Source: Mimachlamys varia (lineage: Eukaryota > Mollusca > Bivalvia > Pectinida > Pectinidae). Taken from it: a stretch of DNA of 64,000 nt. Under the pieces are notes generated by a model, which ran no database searches, was not told the DNA's origin, and saw only the letters and a list, made by a program, of their open reading frames with translations. This document shows positions 1 to 10,000 of the stretch, piece after piece. The position numbers were made by a program, and so were the translations under genes. Each line of letters starts with the position of its first letter. The first letter of the stretch is position 1. Where the stretch lies: NCBI GenBank assembly GCA_947623455.1, contig OX392529.1, forward strand, positions 60,593,186 to 60,657,185, in the 5' to 3' direction.

Positions 1-916
1 CATGCAATGTAACATGGATCCTTCATCTTTTGAAACACAACTGGCATAATGGTAACAATTATACTTACAACTTATCACAGTACTGATTACATAAACATTG
101 TAATATATTTAATTCAAATTACATTGACTGGGTGTCAAGGTCATACATTTTGATAACTTTGATAACCATCATTTACTTACTGGCGGCTACTAAAAAATCC
201 TAGCTTTGTGGGAAAAAATTAGAATTATGAAGTCACAGTCAACAAAACCATAATCCAACTCAAAATCGATTAAACTAAGGATTAAATATGAACAAAGGAA
301 AACTTTACACAACCATTTAATATAAGTGCAAGAAAGTAAGACCATTTTTTAGAAACATAACATTCATAAAAATAAATCAATATCTTATTACAATTTGTGA
401 TAGATACTAGACAATCCTTAACAAAGTAAACCTTCCATGATAAACAATAAATAATTAATTTCATTATTTCTTTCATTCTAAAGACATACTTTGCTACTGT
501 CGTCTAGATTGAAACTTATTGAAACTTCCTATTGATATTTATCTTATTAGAAGCCACATCTAAAGAAAATTTGAACTCAAAAGTTGTCATTTATTTTTAT
601 TCCATGTATAGGAATGATCTCAAAAATCTCTTTGGTCCGTCTGTAAAGTACGGTGCTCGGAGCGGACATCATAAAGAAAAATATATTGCGTGGGACCGTA
701 GTAAAACGGCATGTAACCATGAAAACAAACAAACAAATCTCTCCTAAACCTCCGGTCTGTTTGAATATGACAAGCATTTCAACAAGTAATTTAATTTGTT
801 AAAACCACGGAATTAGATTAGACTATCCGAGTCCGTGGTTAAAGCATTCTACTCAATCCTCGTAGGCGCCCAGTAAACAAATAACGTGCATACGGAATCT
901 CGGATGAAATTATAGA
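1..916. other. AT-rich sequence without recognisable gene
   Basis: Only short chance ORFs are present. The 5' part of the adjoining LINE should lie here if it were full length, but no endonuclease or early RT motif was seen. Confidence 0.6.
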
Positions 917-1902
917 ATGGATCTCAGTTTTTTTTTTATTGGAAAGAAGCAACGCGTATCTATACAAGATGAGCATTCAGATTCAGAATGGACCGATGTA
1001 ACGTCAGGAAGACCCCAGGGATCTGTGCTTGGCCCTTTACTGTTCGTGATATTTATCAACGATCTTCCAGAAAGGGTAATCTCCGATATATGTACAGTTA
1101 CGTATATGTATGTTTGTCGATGACACCAAGATATTTAAAGTTATTACAAAACAGGAGGATGAACGTAAATTTCAGCGGGATCTGGACATGATGAGCACTT
1201 GGAGCAATACATGGCTTTTAAAAATGCATCCGCAAAAATGCAAGCATATGCAAATCGGACTCACACAACAAAATATCGAAAGAACAACTGTATCATACAA
1301 ATTGGTAGGAAACAACCTGATACAAACAGACAAGGAAAAAGAATATTGACGTAACGGTAGATACAGAGCTAACCTGTGAAAACCATATTAGCGAGAAAGT
1401 TAATAAGGCTAATCAATTTTTTGGACTTTTAGGAAGAACATTCAGTTTCATGGATAGAACTTTCCTATTGTTATACAAAAGTTTGGTACGATCACAGCTG
1501 GAGTACGCTAGTTTGGTTCGGGCTAACCAAATGTTTACCAAGGAATGAGAGACCTATCATAAACAGAAAGGCTGAAGAAATTGAAACTTCCAACAATATG
1601 GTACAGACGGGTTGGTGCAGATATGATCGAAGTCTACAAAATGTTAAGCGGCATTTATGACAAAGAATCCTGCAGCTTCATAAAACTATGGAATCCGAAA
1701 GACATGGCAAAATGGCACAGCGGCCGAGGAAACTCAAATATCTGATTTCCGCAACAATCAAGGACAGCGCTGAGAAGCAACATCTGTAACTGCTCAGAAT
1801 ATAAACACTTTCGAAAATAGATTAGATCTAGATGAAATATGGAAATCCCAGGACATTTTAAATAATTATAAGGCAACCTTCACTAGAAATGAACTTTAAA
1901 AA
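917..1902 (+). pseudogene. broken non-LTR retrotransposon (CR1/jockey-like) reverse transcriptase, 3' part
   Basis: The first block (917-1123) contains [20 protein letters not shown], the RT motif just before the catalytic box. The next (from 1110, another frame) starts with FVDDTKIF, a version of the Y/FADD catalytic box with A changed to V, followed by the thumb-like WSNTWLLKMHPQKC. The third (from about 1348, third frame) reads DVTVDTELTCENHISEKVNK and then ANQFFGLLGRTFSF, continuing to YKSLVRSQLEYAS. Later pieces resemble RRVGADMIEVYKMLSGIYD, and the terminal FENRLDLDEIWKSQ...YKA ends near the TAA at about 1899. Two frameshifts and further indels make it non-functional. It is 5' truncated with no visible ORF1 or endonuclease, the usual fate of LINE copies. 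Confidence 0.85.
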
Positions 1903-2299
1903 CAAATTGTAGGATACTAAGAGAGTCTAGTGAAGAGGAACTTATTCTTTACCTGTACTGGAAAATAACTACAACTAATTACATTTTTATTTGAATTCAT
2001 TTTAGTGGTCCCTAGCTGTACGTTAAGCTGCCGAAGTTATCTCCCTTCAATCACTCCTCGCTGCTGAACATCTCCTTTCATTTTGCTTTTAGAAAAAAAA
2101 CGAGTATATTTTATTGTTCCGTGAGATGCTTGCTTTCTCTACATAAGACATATTATGCAACGATTACATTATTTGAATTGGAAACTTATTTTTAAATTTC
2201 ATCTGGAGAAATAACGACATATCTAATAAAAATTCCGCCATCGACTAGTTTTATCTTTCATTCCCAAGACAAAAAAGCAATATTATTTTGACTTCCCAT

Positions 2300-2329
2300 C
2301 AGAGACGTATATGGCTTTATACGTCTCTG
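2300..2329. repeat. perfect 12-bp inverted repeat (hairpin)
   Basis: The arms CAGAGACGTATA and TATACGTCTCTG are separated by six bases. The arm resembles that of the larger hairpin at 3641-3686, which carries CAGGGACGTATA. They may be ends or internal palindromes of the same small DNA-element family. Confidence 0.75.
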
Positions 2330-2675
2330 TTCCCATGTAGCCAAATTCAAGTAAATGTTAAAATACAGCGATCGTTCCAAAGACAAGAATTGTGACTTAC
2401 TTTAACATAGAAATATTTTATTTATCAGTTTCGCGGTGGGATGGGGGTGGTACGGGAAAGGAGAGGGAAACTGGGTTGTAGAAGGATTTATCTAGAGAAG
2501 ACATCTGAACAGATAATCAAAAAAAAAATGCAAATAACAAGACGGAATGATATCAAAATGTTCAAAACGAAATCAATGTCATAAATAGTCCGAAGGCAAA
2601 TTAATGAAATACAAGTTCATAATCACATTATAATAACGTACACACATAGATGCTATATGTAAATATATATATAGT

Positions 2676-2710
2676 CTTCAGTCTGAAGAGCTCCCACCGA
2701 TCGAGTGAAA
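2676..2710 (+). ncRNA. hammerhead-ribozyme-like core remnant
   Basis: CTGAAGA (2683-2689) is followed by GCTC, a nine-base loop, GAGT and GAAA (2707-2710). This is the order of the hammerhead conserved core (CUGANGA, stem II, GAAA), with four possible stem II pairs. It overlaps the palindrome CTTCAGTCTGAAG (2676-2688). Similar cores occur in Penelope-like elements and retrozymes of invertebrates. I could not place a convincing NUH cleavage site with closed stems I and III, so it is at best a remnant. Confidence 0.25.
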
Positions 2711-3640
2711 GCGCTAAGTAATGTGTCCGTGTCGTTTTTTATTTTTACATATATAAATATATAATGATCAAAACCTAGCTCTTGCTTGATTTCTTTTTCA
2801 GACTAAAATTAAAAGTGCGCGGATCCAGGGGTGTGACTGGGCGCACGTGTCACCCCCTGTCCCTGACCAGGATTTTATTTAGTAGTGAAATATAATTAGA
2901 CCACATTGATCTTGTGACACCCCCAGCACATAACTGTACATGTATGTGCACACTGAAGCCACTTGTGCACATTTTTACTGGGACTTATCAATCTCTTCAG
3001 TGGTAATTGTTCATTCTATTTAGTACACTGTCCAAGCCACACACCCTCAACTCCAAAAGGATTATAAATTCTGTGTTGACTATATAATTGACACTTATTG
3101 ATATCTCCACCCCAGCATCAATTAACATGGTCAGTGAACCATGATAATGTTTGCAAGAATGACCACAGTATACAGTATACAAGCCTCATGTCTACCTGTG
3201 GAAGGACATTTGACATCGTTTAATGCTGAGTAATAATAAAGATAAGCTTATTAAAGTACCACATACATGTACAATACATAATAAATAATTATAAAATACA
3301 GTAACAGTGTATATTCAAACATAAAAAAACATGCTTTAGTGTCTAGTCATATTTGACACGAGACACTATAAAATTTTTCCTTGAGTAATTAGATTACATT
3401 TGATAAATATGTTTGTCCTTTTTTTATACATAAAAAACAATGCTTTATAAACTTCTTTTTATAAACTTTCTACTTTCATAAGAGATGTCAATTTATTTTT
3501 AGTATTTATTTAGTTAAACGATAAACGTTTGGAATTAAGCTTTCGTTTCATTAAGATTAAATGTCAGAATAAGTATAAGGTCAGAAAAAAAACACATTCT
3601 ATCAAAATTTGAGTTTCATTATGCATTTCTTCTCTGTAAA

Positions 3641-3686
3641 GCAGGGACGTATATGTGAGATGTATCTCACATGTATACGTCCCTGC
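3641..3686. repeat. 46-base near-perfect hairpin
   Basis: The left arm starts GCAGGGACGTATATGTGAGA and the right arm ends ATGTATACGTCCCTGC. They pair over about 21 bases with one two-base bulge and a minimal loop. The sequence is unrelated to any coding region and could extrude as a cruciform. Confidence 0.8.
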
Positions 3687-4649
3687 GTAAAGGCATTATT
3701 TCCCGTTCCTGTTTCTACACAGAATTTGCTATCAAAGTCCGTGGTTTCTATAGTTGTGAGAATAGTCATTATGAGAAAGTCACGTCAGAAAACGGTCATT
3801 AGCACATTAAAACATGTATGTAAATAAACATTTTATCCAATTACATTATACATGTATGTTTTTGTAGTGTTCATCACTAGTGCAACTTTATAATAGTAAT
3901 GCCAAAATGGACTGCATATTGTGTAGAGACGTTTATAACACTGTGTAATATATTGTATTTGAATTTTCATATTAAAATTAAAAACTATGAGCTACTCAAT
4001 TAAAAGGTGACAATATCTTGCCCACTGCCTGAAATAAATCATGCCGGTGAACAACACATTTTCACTCAAGAATTTAACAAAAATGAACGATCAAATAAGA
4101 GATCATTGAAAAAGTGAAGAAACAAAACATGATGTGTTTAAGACCGCATTTGCCGCAAAATAGACTTAAAATCTGAAATGGTGACACCCCCTTGAAAAAT
4201 TTCTGGATCCTCCTATAGATGCGAAAATGGTGAAAAAACCCCATTAAAAATAAGGAAAATGGTATTTGCAACTCAAATTGCTTTCCTGAGTTAAAATAAT
4301 TCTTCAAAAAGAAAATACTATATTTTGACATTTCTTATCTTTCCCGATCATAGGACAAAACGAGCACACCAACATATCATTATCTTTGTATTTCATACCA
4401 GATGAAAAACAGATAATATACTAGTAAAATAAATTATTCACGTATAAAAGGAGGTCTATGAGCCTACATATGGTTCTGTAACTATTTAAGGGTGTACATT
4501 TCCCTGTTTAACTTTTTACATTCTTTGGGAAGGCAGTTCGATATTGGCCTAAAGGAATGTATTTTATTGAGTAATTTAATGAAAGCTAAACAGGAAAATG
4601 CTGTTCATATGTTTTACTTGAACGCTATAAACATATTGATTCAGAAGCT

Positions 4650-4790
4650 AGTCAACTTCGTGAAGCGGCAGCATCTCCGCTCTCGTTCTGTTATCGTCCA
4701 GTCGCGAGACTTGACGAGGCTTGACATCATGAATTTGAAATTCATCATGGCGGACAGTAGGCGAGTTATTGGGTAGGTCTGCTAATATAA
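4650..4790 (+). promoter_or_regulatory. CpG-rich segment, candidate CLASP promoter / first non-coding exon
   Basis: About ten CpG dinucleotides fall within roughly 115 bases (4660-4775) in an otherwise CpG-poor, AT-rich region. The segment contains ATGGCGGAC at 4747, in a Kozak-like context, encoding MADSRRVIG. A donor-like GG|GTAGGT follows at 4773. If this exon were spliced to 6714 the small ORF would stop at once, which fits an untranslated leader. It could instead be the first exon of an unrelated gene. No TATA box or initiator was recognised. Confidence 0.3.
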
Positions 4791-6037
4791 ACATCGATTA
4801 TATATGTTTTGAAGCACTATATGCTCCACTTATGGCACGACTAAACCGATGAAATAACGAAAACTACGGGTTTGTTATCCGATCGTTTGTTGCATATACA
4901 CTGAGTGCATATGGCTGATTTGAAACACCGGTCGACCTCCTTACATGTCAAATCAAGCAGCCATTTTTTGGTGTCCTGATTATGACTCGGGATATAAATA
5001 ACTGTTTAATGTAAATATGCACGTTAGTGAGTTTATGAAAGAATATTCGTTATTCCGATTAGTGTGCGAGTTCAATCTATCATCACAATAACAAGTCTTG
5101 ATGCCGACCAAGTCAATGTCACAAAATGTAAACAAAGGATAAATGTGATCGGCACGGCATCTGTCAAGTTTTGACACACATACAGTAAACACGATCTAGA
5201 TGATTTGTTGTTATTCTTGATCCCGTGTGTGACATGGGTGTGTGCGCGAGATACAGAAAAAACTCTCATGTGTCCCAACTTTTGTTGTATACGTAGATAT
5301 TCAATTTATTTGTTATACATACCATGTAGTCGGCGATCTTGAGAGGACCCTTTAGATTAATCCCTAGTGGGATTCCTCCTCGAAACTCTTTATAGTCGAA
5401 GTTTGATAAAGATGTCGATAAGAGACATCTATCAAATTCATGATAATATAGAGTCGGATAAAGCCGATTACCCGTTCTGGTACACTACAATTAACAAACT
5501 TGTCTCTCGTCGACATCTATCATTTTTGGTAACCGTTCCAGCACTAGTTAATTGTAAATCATTGTTTAGAAAAGATAGCTGGTAAGATATTAAAGGCTTT
5601 TGTTTTGCACATTTCTAGATAATATTACTATACTGTAAATCAACATGTTATATATGTTTAGTTTTGTGTGTAATCTAAAACTTAGAAACCAAATAAAGTG
5701 TTGAATAATGATAAGATTTATACAGGCGGGTATACAGAAACAGTGTGACTTGCTGCTGTAATGCATGCCATTCGATATATTAGCATACACATATTCATAT
5801 GTTAAGATGATGTCTTGTTCTGTGGATACTCCACAGTTGCATTGAACATGATTTCATGTTTACACATACACAATGTGCATGAATATGTAGCTACTACATG
5901 TAGACAATATTCAACACAATACTCTTTTTGTCTAAGTTTACAAGTTATTTCTGATAAATTGCTGGTCAGAATGTATTGTTTTGATCTCTTGGTGTACATG
6001 TTAATAAAGTGTAACAGCTAGGAAAGGGAAAATGTAC

Positions 6038-6112
6038 AGACAGACTGAGGTTTGAATTCTTGGCCACCTGAACTCTAGACAGACTGCAGTCTACCATTTG
6101 AACTACCTGGTT
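6038..6112 (-). mobile_element. tRNA-like SINE head at the edge of the 42-bp array
   Basis: Read on the minus strand, 6107-6091 gives GGTAGTTCAAATGGTAG, which resembles the tRNA D-arm and Pol III A box. The interval 6058-6046 gives AATTCAAACCTC, which resembles the B box. Their spacing (about 60 bases end to end) is close to that in tRNA. No full tRNA fold is present, so I read this as a SINE-derived relic rather than a tRNA gene. Confidence 0.4.
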
Positions 6113-6627
6113 GTCACTAGACAGACTGCAGTCTACCATTTGAGCTACCTGGTTGTCACTAGACAGACCGAAGTCTACCATTTGAACTAGCTGGTTGTCA
6201 CTAGACAGACCGAAGTCTACCATTTGAACTACCTGGTTGTCACTAGACAGACCAAAGTCTACCATTTGAAGTACCTGGTTGTCACTAGACAGACCGAAGT
6301 CTACCATTTGAAGTACCTGGTTGTCACTAGACAGACCGAAGTCTACAATTTGAACTACCTGGTTGTCACTAGACAGGCTGCGGTCTACTATTTGAACTAC
6401 CTGGTTGTCACTAGACAGACTGCAGTCTACCATTTGAGCTAGCTGGTTGTCACTAGATAGACTGAAGTCTACCATTTGAAGTACCTGGTTGTCACTAGAC
6501 AGACCGAAGTCTACAATTTGAACTACCTGGTTGTCACTAGACAGACTGCAGTCTACCATTTGAGCTAGCTGGTTGTCACTAGATAGACTGCAGTCTACTA
6601 TTTGAACTACCTGGTTGTCACTAGACA
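6069..6627. repeat. 42-bp tandem array, about 13 copies
   Basis: The unit carries CTACCATTTGAACTACCTGG followed by TTGTCACTAGACAG. It lies upstream of the CLASP start, within a probable 5'UTR intron. On the minus strand each unit contains the A-box-like GGTAGCTCAAATGGTAG, so the array multiplies the 5' half of a tRNA-like sequence. Because 42 is divisible by three, a 220-codon minus-strand ORF (14-residue repeat with SSDNQ) runs through it. I consider that ORF an artefact. Confidence 0.93.
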
Positions 6628-6713
6628 CTCTATGGTATTATTTCAGATGTTTTCATTGAAGAGTTTATAATTCAATTTAAAATTTCTAAATGTGTACATG
6701 TTTTTTTTTCCAG

Positions 6714-6836
6714 ATGATAATCATACAGGTTTTTACCAGTTGAGTTAGAGGAAGGGTTCCAGTTATCTACTGGAGAGGTCAAGCTAAAAAACCAGGCAGA
6801 GATTTATCAAATATCTTATTTTAAGCTGTGGTTGCC
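6714..6836 (+). other. probable 5'UTR part of CLASP exon 1, with a short upstream ORF
   Basis: A pyrimidine-rich tract of nine T's followed by CCAG (6702-6713) is a strong acceptor upstream of the CLASP start, so the first coding exon probably begins at 6714 and an upstream non-coding exon is expected. The first bases form ATGATAATC, an upstream ORF of nine codons ending at the TGA at 6741-6743. This could lower translation of the main ORF if the leader is as drawn. The exact 5' end is inference. Confidence 0.45.
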
Positions 6837-7013
6837 ATGGCAACACTTGATGATTTCTTGCCTAATGTGACAACACAGGATACCAGAAAACGAATACAGG
6901 CTCATGGAGATCTCATTCCATTTCTGAGTGACCCTCACAGTTCTTTGACATGTGGAGATATTGATGAGTTGATTAACGGCCTAGTAGGATGGGTGAACAG
7001 CAGCAACTACAAG
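6837..7013 (+). CDS. CLASP: CLASP coding exon 1 (residues 1-59)
   Basis: The exon begins MATLDDFLPN and ends WVNSSNYK, the latter identical to the vertebrate CLASP segment. The ATG lies in a good context (TTGCCATGG). An in-frame TAA at 6822-6824 lies only 12 bases upstream, so this is the first possible start in frame. The donor CTACAAG|GTATGT at 7014 is phase 0. The donor itself is the first unit of a 37-bp tandem array. If the second unit's donor (after 7049) were used, the exon would gain 12 in-frame residues (VCHPPTSYRYYK). Using any later unit would hit the in-frame TAG at 7074-7076. Confidence 0.93.
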
Positions 7014-10000
7014 GTATGTCACCCGCCCACAAGCTATAGATACTACAAGGTATGGTACCCAGCCGACAAGCTATAGATACTACAAGGTATGGTACCCAGC
7101 CCACAAGCTATATATACTATAAGGTATGGTACCCAGCCCACAAGCTATAGATACTACAAGGTATGGTACCCAGCCCACAAGCTATAGATACTACAAGGTA
7201 TGGTACCCAGCCCACAAGCTATAGATACTGCAAGGTATGGTACCCAGCCCACAAGGTATAGATACTGCAAGGTATGGTACCCAGCCCACAAGGTATAGAT
7301 ACTGCAAGGTATGGTACCCAGCCCACAAGGTATAGATACTGCAAGGTATGGTACCCAGCCCACAAGGTATAGATACTGCAAGGTATGGTACCCAGCCCAC
7401 AAGCTATAGATACTACAAGGTATGGCACCCAGTTATATATATATATATATTTCCCAAGGGTTAATCATGAAATCCTTTTGGAATTTGACTTATTCAAGTT
7501 AACAACTTTTCACATCTGTCATCATAAGATCATGTTTGTTTATTAATTATGATAAAGAAAAGAAATCTGATCATGAATTCAAACACATTAAACAAGAAAT
7601 CAACATTATGTAAACATACACAAGAAATCAACATGATACAATTATACATTTGCAATAAAAATATTGGTCAGAATTCCTGGTTATCAATTACCCGGTATTG
7701 TTGCTGATGTATATGTAATGATAAATAATGAAAATCAATTCTTGCAAGAATTTGAGGAAAGTTCCCCAGATTCCAGGGTAACATATGCTCATGCAGTACT
7801 GGGAGACGCATTGATTGGTCAGCTTTGAATCATGTGATGTAGTGTTGTTGTAAAACACAGTTGAATTTTTCATTGGCATGTATATGTCATGTGTCTGAAC
7901 AAACCTGGGACAGTGTGTGTGTCAGACCAAGACAAGGTTTAATTATGGATACTGGTATTCCTATAAACATTTTTGTTTTGAGTATTTGAATTCTATTAGT
8001 GATTATGACTTTACTCATGTAGTATGTGAATGTATAGTGAAAGAATTCCCTCTGATGTCAGAGTTTGAACAATATGTTACGTACACGACGTAGGGGTAGC
8101 TTTGTATAGTAGCTCGTGATCAGTGTGTTGTGTACACGACGTAGGGGTAGCTTTGTACAGTAGCTCGTGATCAGTGTGTTGTGTACACGACGTAGGGGTA
8201 GCTTTGTATAGTAGCTTGTGATCAGTGTGTTGTGTACACGACGTAGGGGTAGCTTTGTACAGTAGCTTGTGATCAGTGTGTTGTGTACACGACGTAGGGG
8301 TAGCTTTGTACAGTAGCTTGTGATCAGTGTGTTGTGTACACGACGTAGGGGTAGCTTTGTACAGTAGCTCTTGATCAGTGTGTTGTGTACACGACGTAGG
8401 GGTAGCTTTGTACAGTAGCTCGTGATAAGTGTGTTGTATATATTGATTCTGTTTCAATTTATGTAAAAATGTTCTGTTTCTATATACGATCGGCAACAGC
8501 TGACATACTGTAAAGTTATGTACAAATCATTATAAAAATTGGTACATGATGCTGACAATGTAGATTAGAGCTTGTGTTCTCCGCGGAGGAATGTCACTTC
8601 TGTGTACTGATCCTCAAATGACTTTGGTATACGTGTATAATTTTGATGATGTGAAATTTAACATTGCATGAATTGAGTTTATTTGGTAGGAATATTAATA
8701 TTAAGAGAAACAGGGTAGGGATGCACAATATCACATCTATTTAAAAGTTTGCATGTCTTTGAAAGAAAGTTAAAGTTAGAACCAGAAAAATGAAAGGTTT
8801 TGATTATGTATAGTATCATAACCATGTAAATATAGTGCTGCACCAAACAAAAAAATGCAAAATACATTATCAATATCAAACCATAGATTTTTATTTCTCT
8901 CCTCTGATATTTCATTGTGTATATAAACTCTTAAAACATGTTATCTATGGGGTTTTTGCAATGATATGGATCCAGTCTACGGTAATCCTGTTCTCTAGAA
9001 TGAAGAGAGAGGAAGATTTTGGTATTGGAGCGTAAAAAATGAATTCTTATATACCTGCCAAGTTACATCCCAGAAGGGGCTTCAGTATAGGTCTGGCTAT
9101 TGATTATATCCTATTCTTGCATAGAAGTGTTCAATCTTTGATTATGTTTGGAAACCATCACATTTTATCTTGACTATACCCTGTAATGTTACACTTCCAT
9201 GTGCATCGGAGAGGTCATTGATCTGTCTGATGATTGGAGTGGTCATTGATCTGTCTGGTGATCGGAGAGGTCACTGATCTGTCTGGTGATCAGAGAGGTC
9301 ATTGATCTGTCTGGTGATCAGAGAGGTCATTGATCTGTCAGGTGATTGGAGAGGTCATTGATCTGTCTGGTGATCAGAGAGGTCATTGATCTGTCTGGTG
9401 ATCAGAGAGGTCATTGATCTGTCTGGTGATCAGAGAGGTCATTGATCTGTCTGGTGATCAGAGAGGTCATTGATCTGTCTGGTGATCAGAGAGGTCATTG
9501 ATCTGTCTGGTGATCAGAGAGGTCATTGATCTGTCAGGTGATCGGAGAGGTCACTGATCTGTCTGGTGATCAGAGAGGTCATTGATCTGTCTGTTGATCG
9601 GAGAGGTCATTGATCTGTCTGGTGATCAGAGAGGTCATTGATCTGTCAGGTGATCGGAGAGGTCACTGATCTGTCTGGTGATCAGAGAGGTCATTGATCT
9701 ATCTGGTGATCAGAGAGGTCATTGATCTGTCTGGTGATCGGAGAGGTCATTGATCTGTCAGGTGATCGGAGAGGTCATTGATCTGTCAGGTGATCGGAGA
9801 TGTCATTGATCTGTTAGGTGATCAGAGAGGTCATTGATCTATCTGGTGATCAGAGAGGTCATTGATCTGTCTGGTGATCAGAGAGGTCATTGGTCTGTCT
9901 AGTGATTGGAGAGGTCATTGATCTGTCTGGTGATCGGAGAGGTCACTGATCTGTCTGGTGATCGGAGAGGTCACTGATCTGTCTGGTGATCAGAGAGGTC

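Larger units (their letters stand above)
1921..4649. other. intergenic AT-rich DNA
   Basis: Apart from the hairpins and the ribozyme-like core listed separately, I see no gene. Two segments, near 2819 and (inverted) near 4213, share GGATCCAG followed by a G-run and GTGTNAC, and may be pieces of one dispersed element. Confidence 0.5.

Noticed and set aside
5966..6628. 220-codon minus-strand ORF with 14-residue SSDNQ repeats
   Set aside because: Period 42 is divisible by three and lacks stops. The non-repeat end shows no domain. The array is better explained as amplified SINE head.
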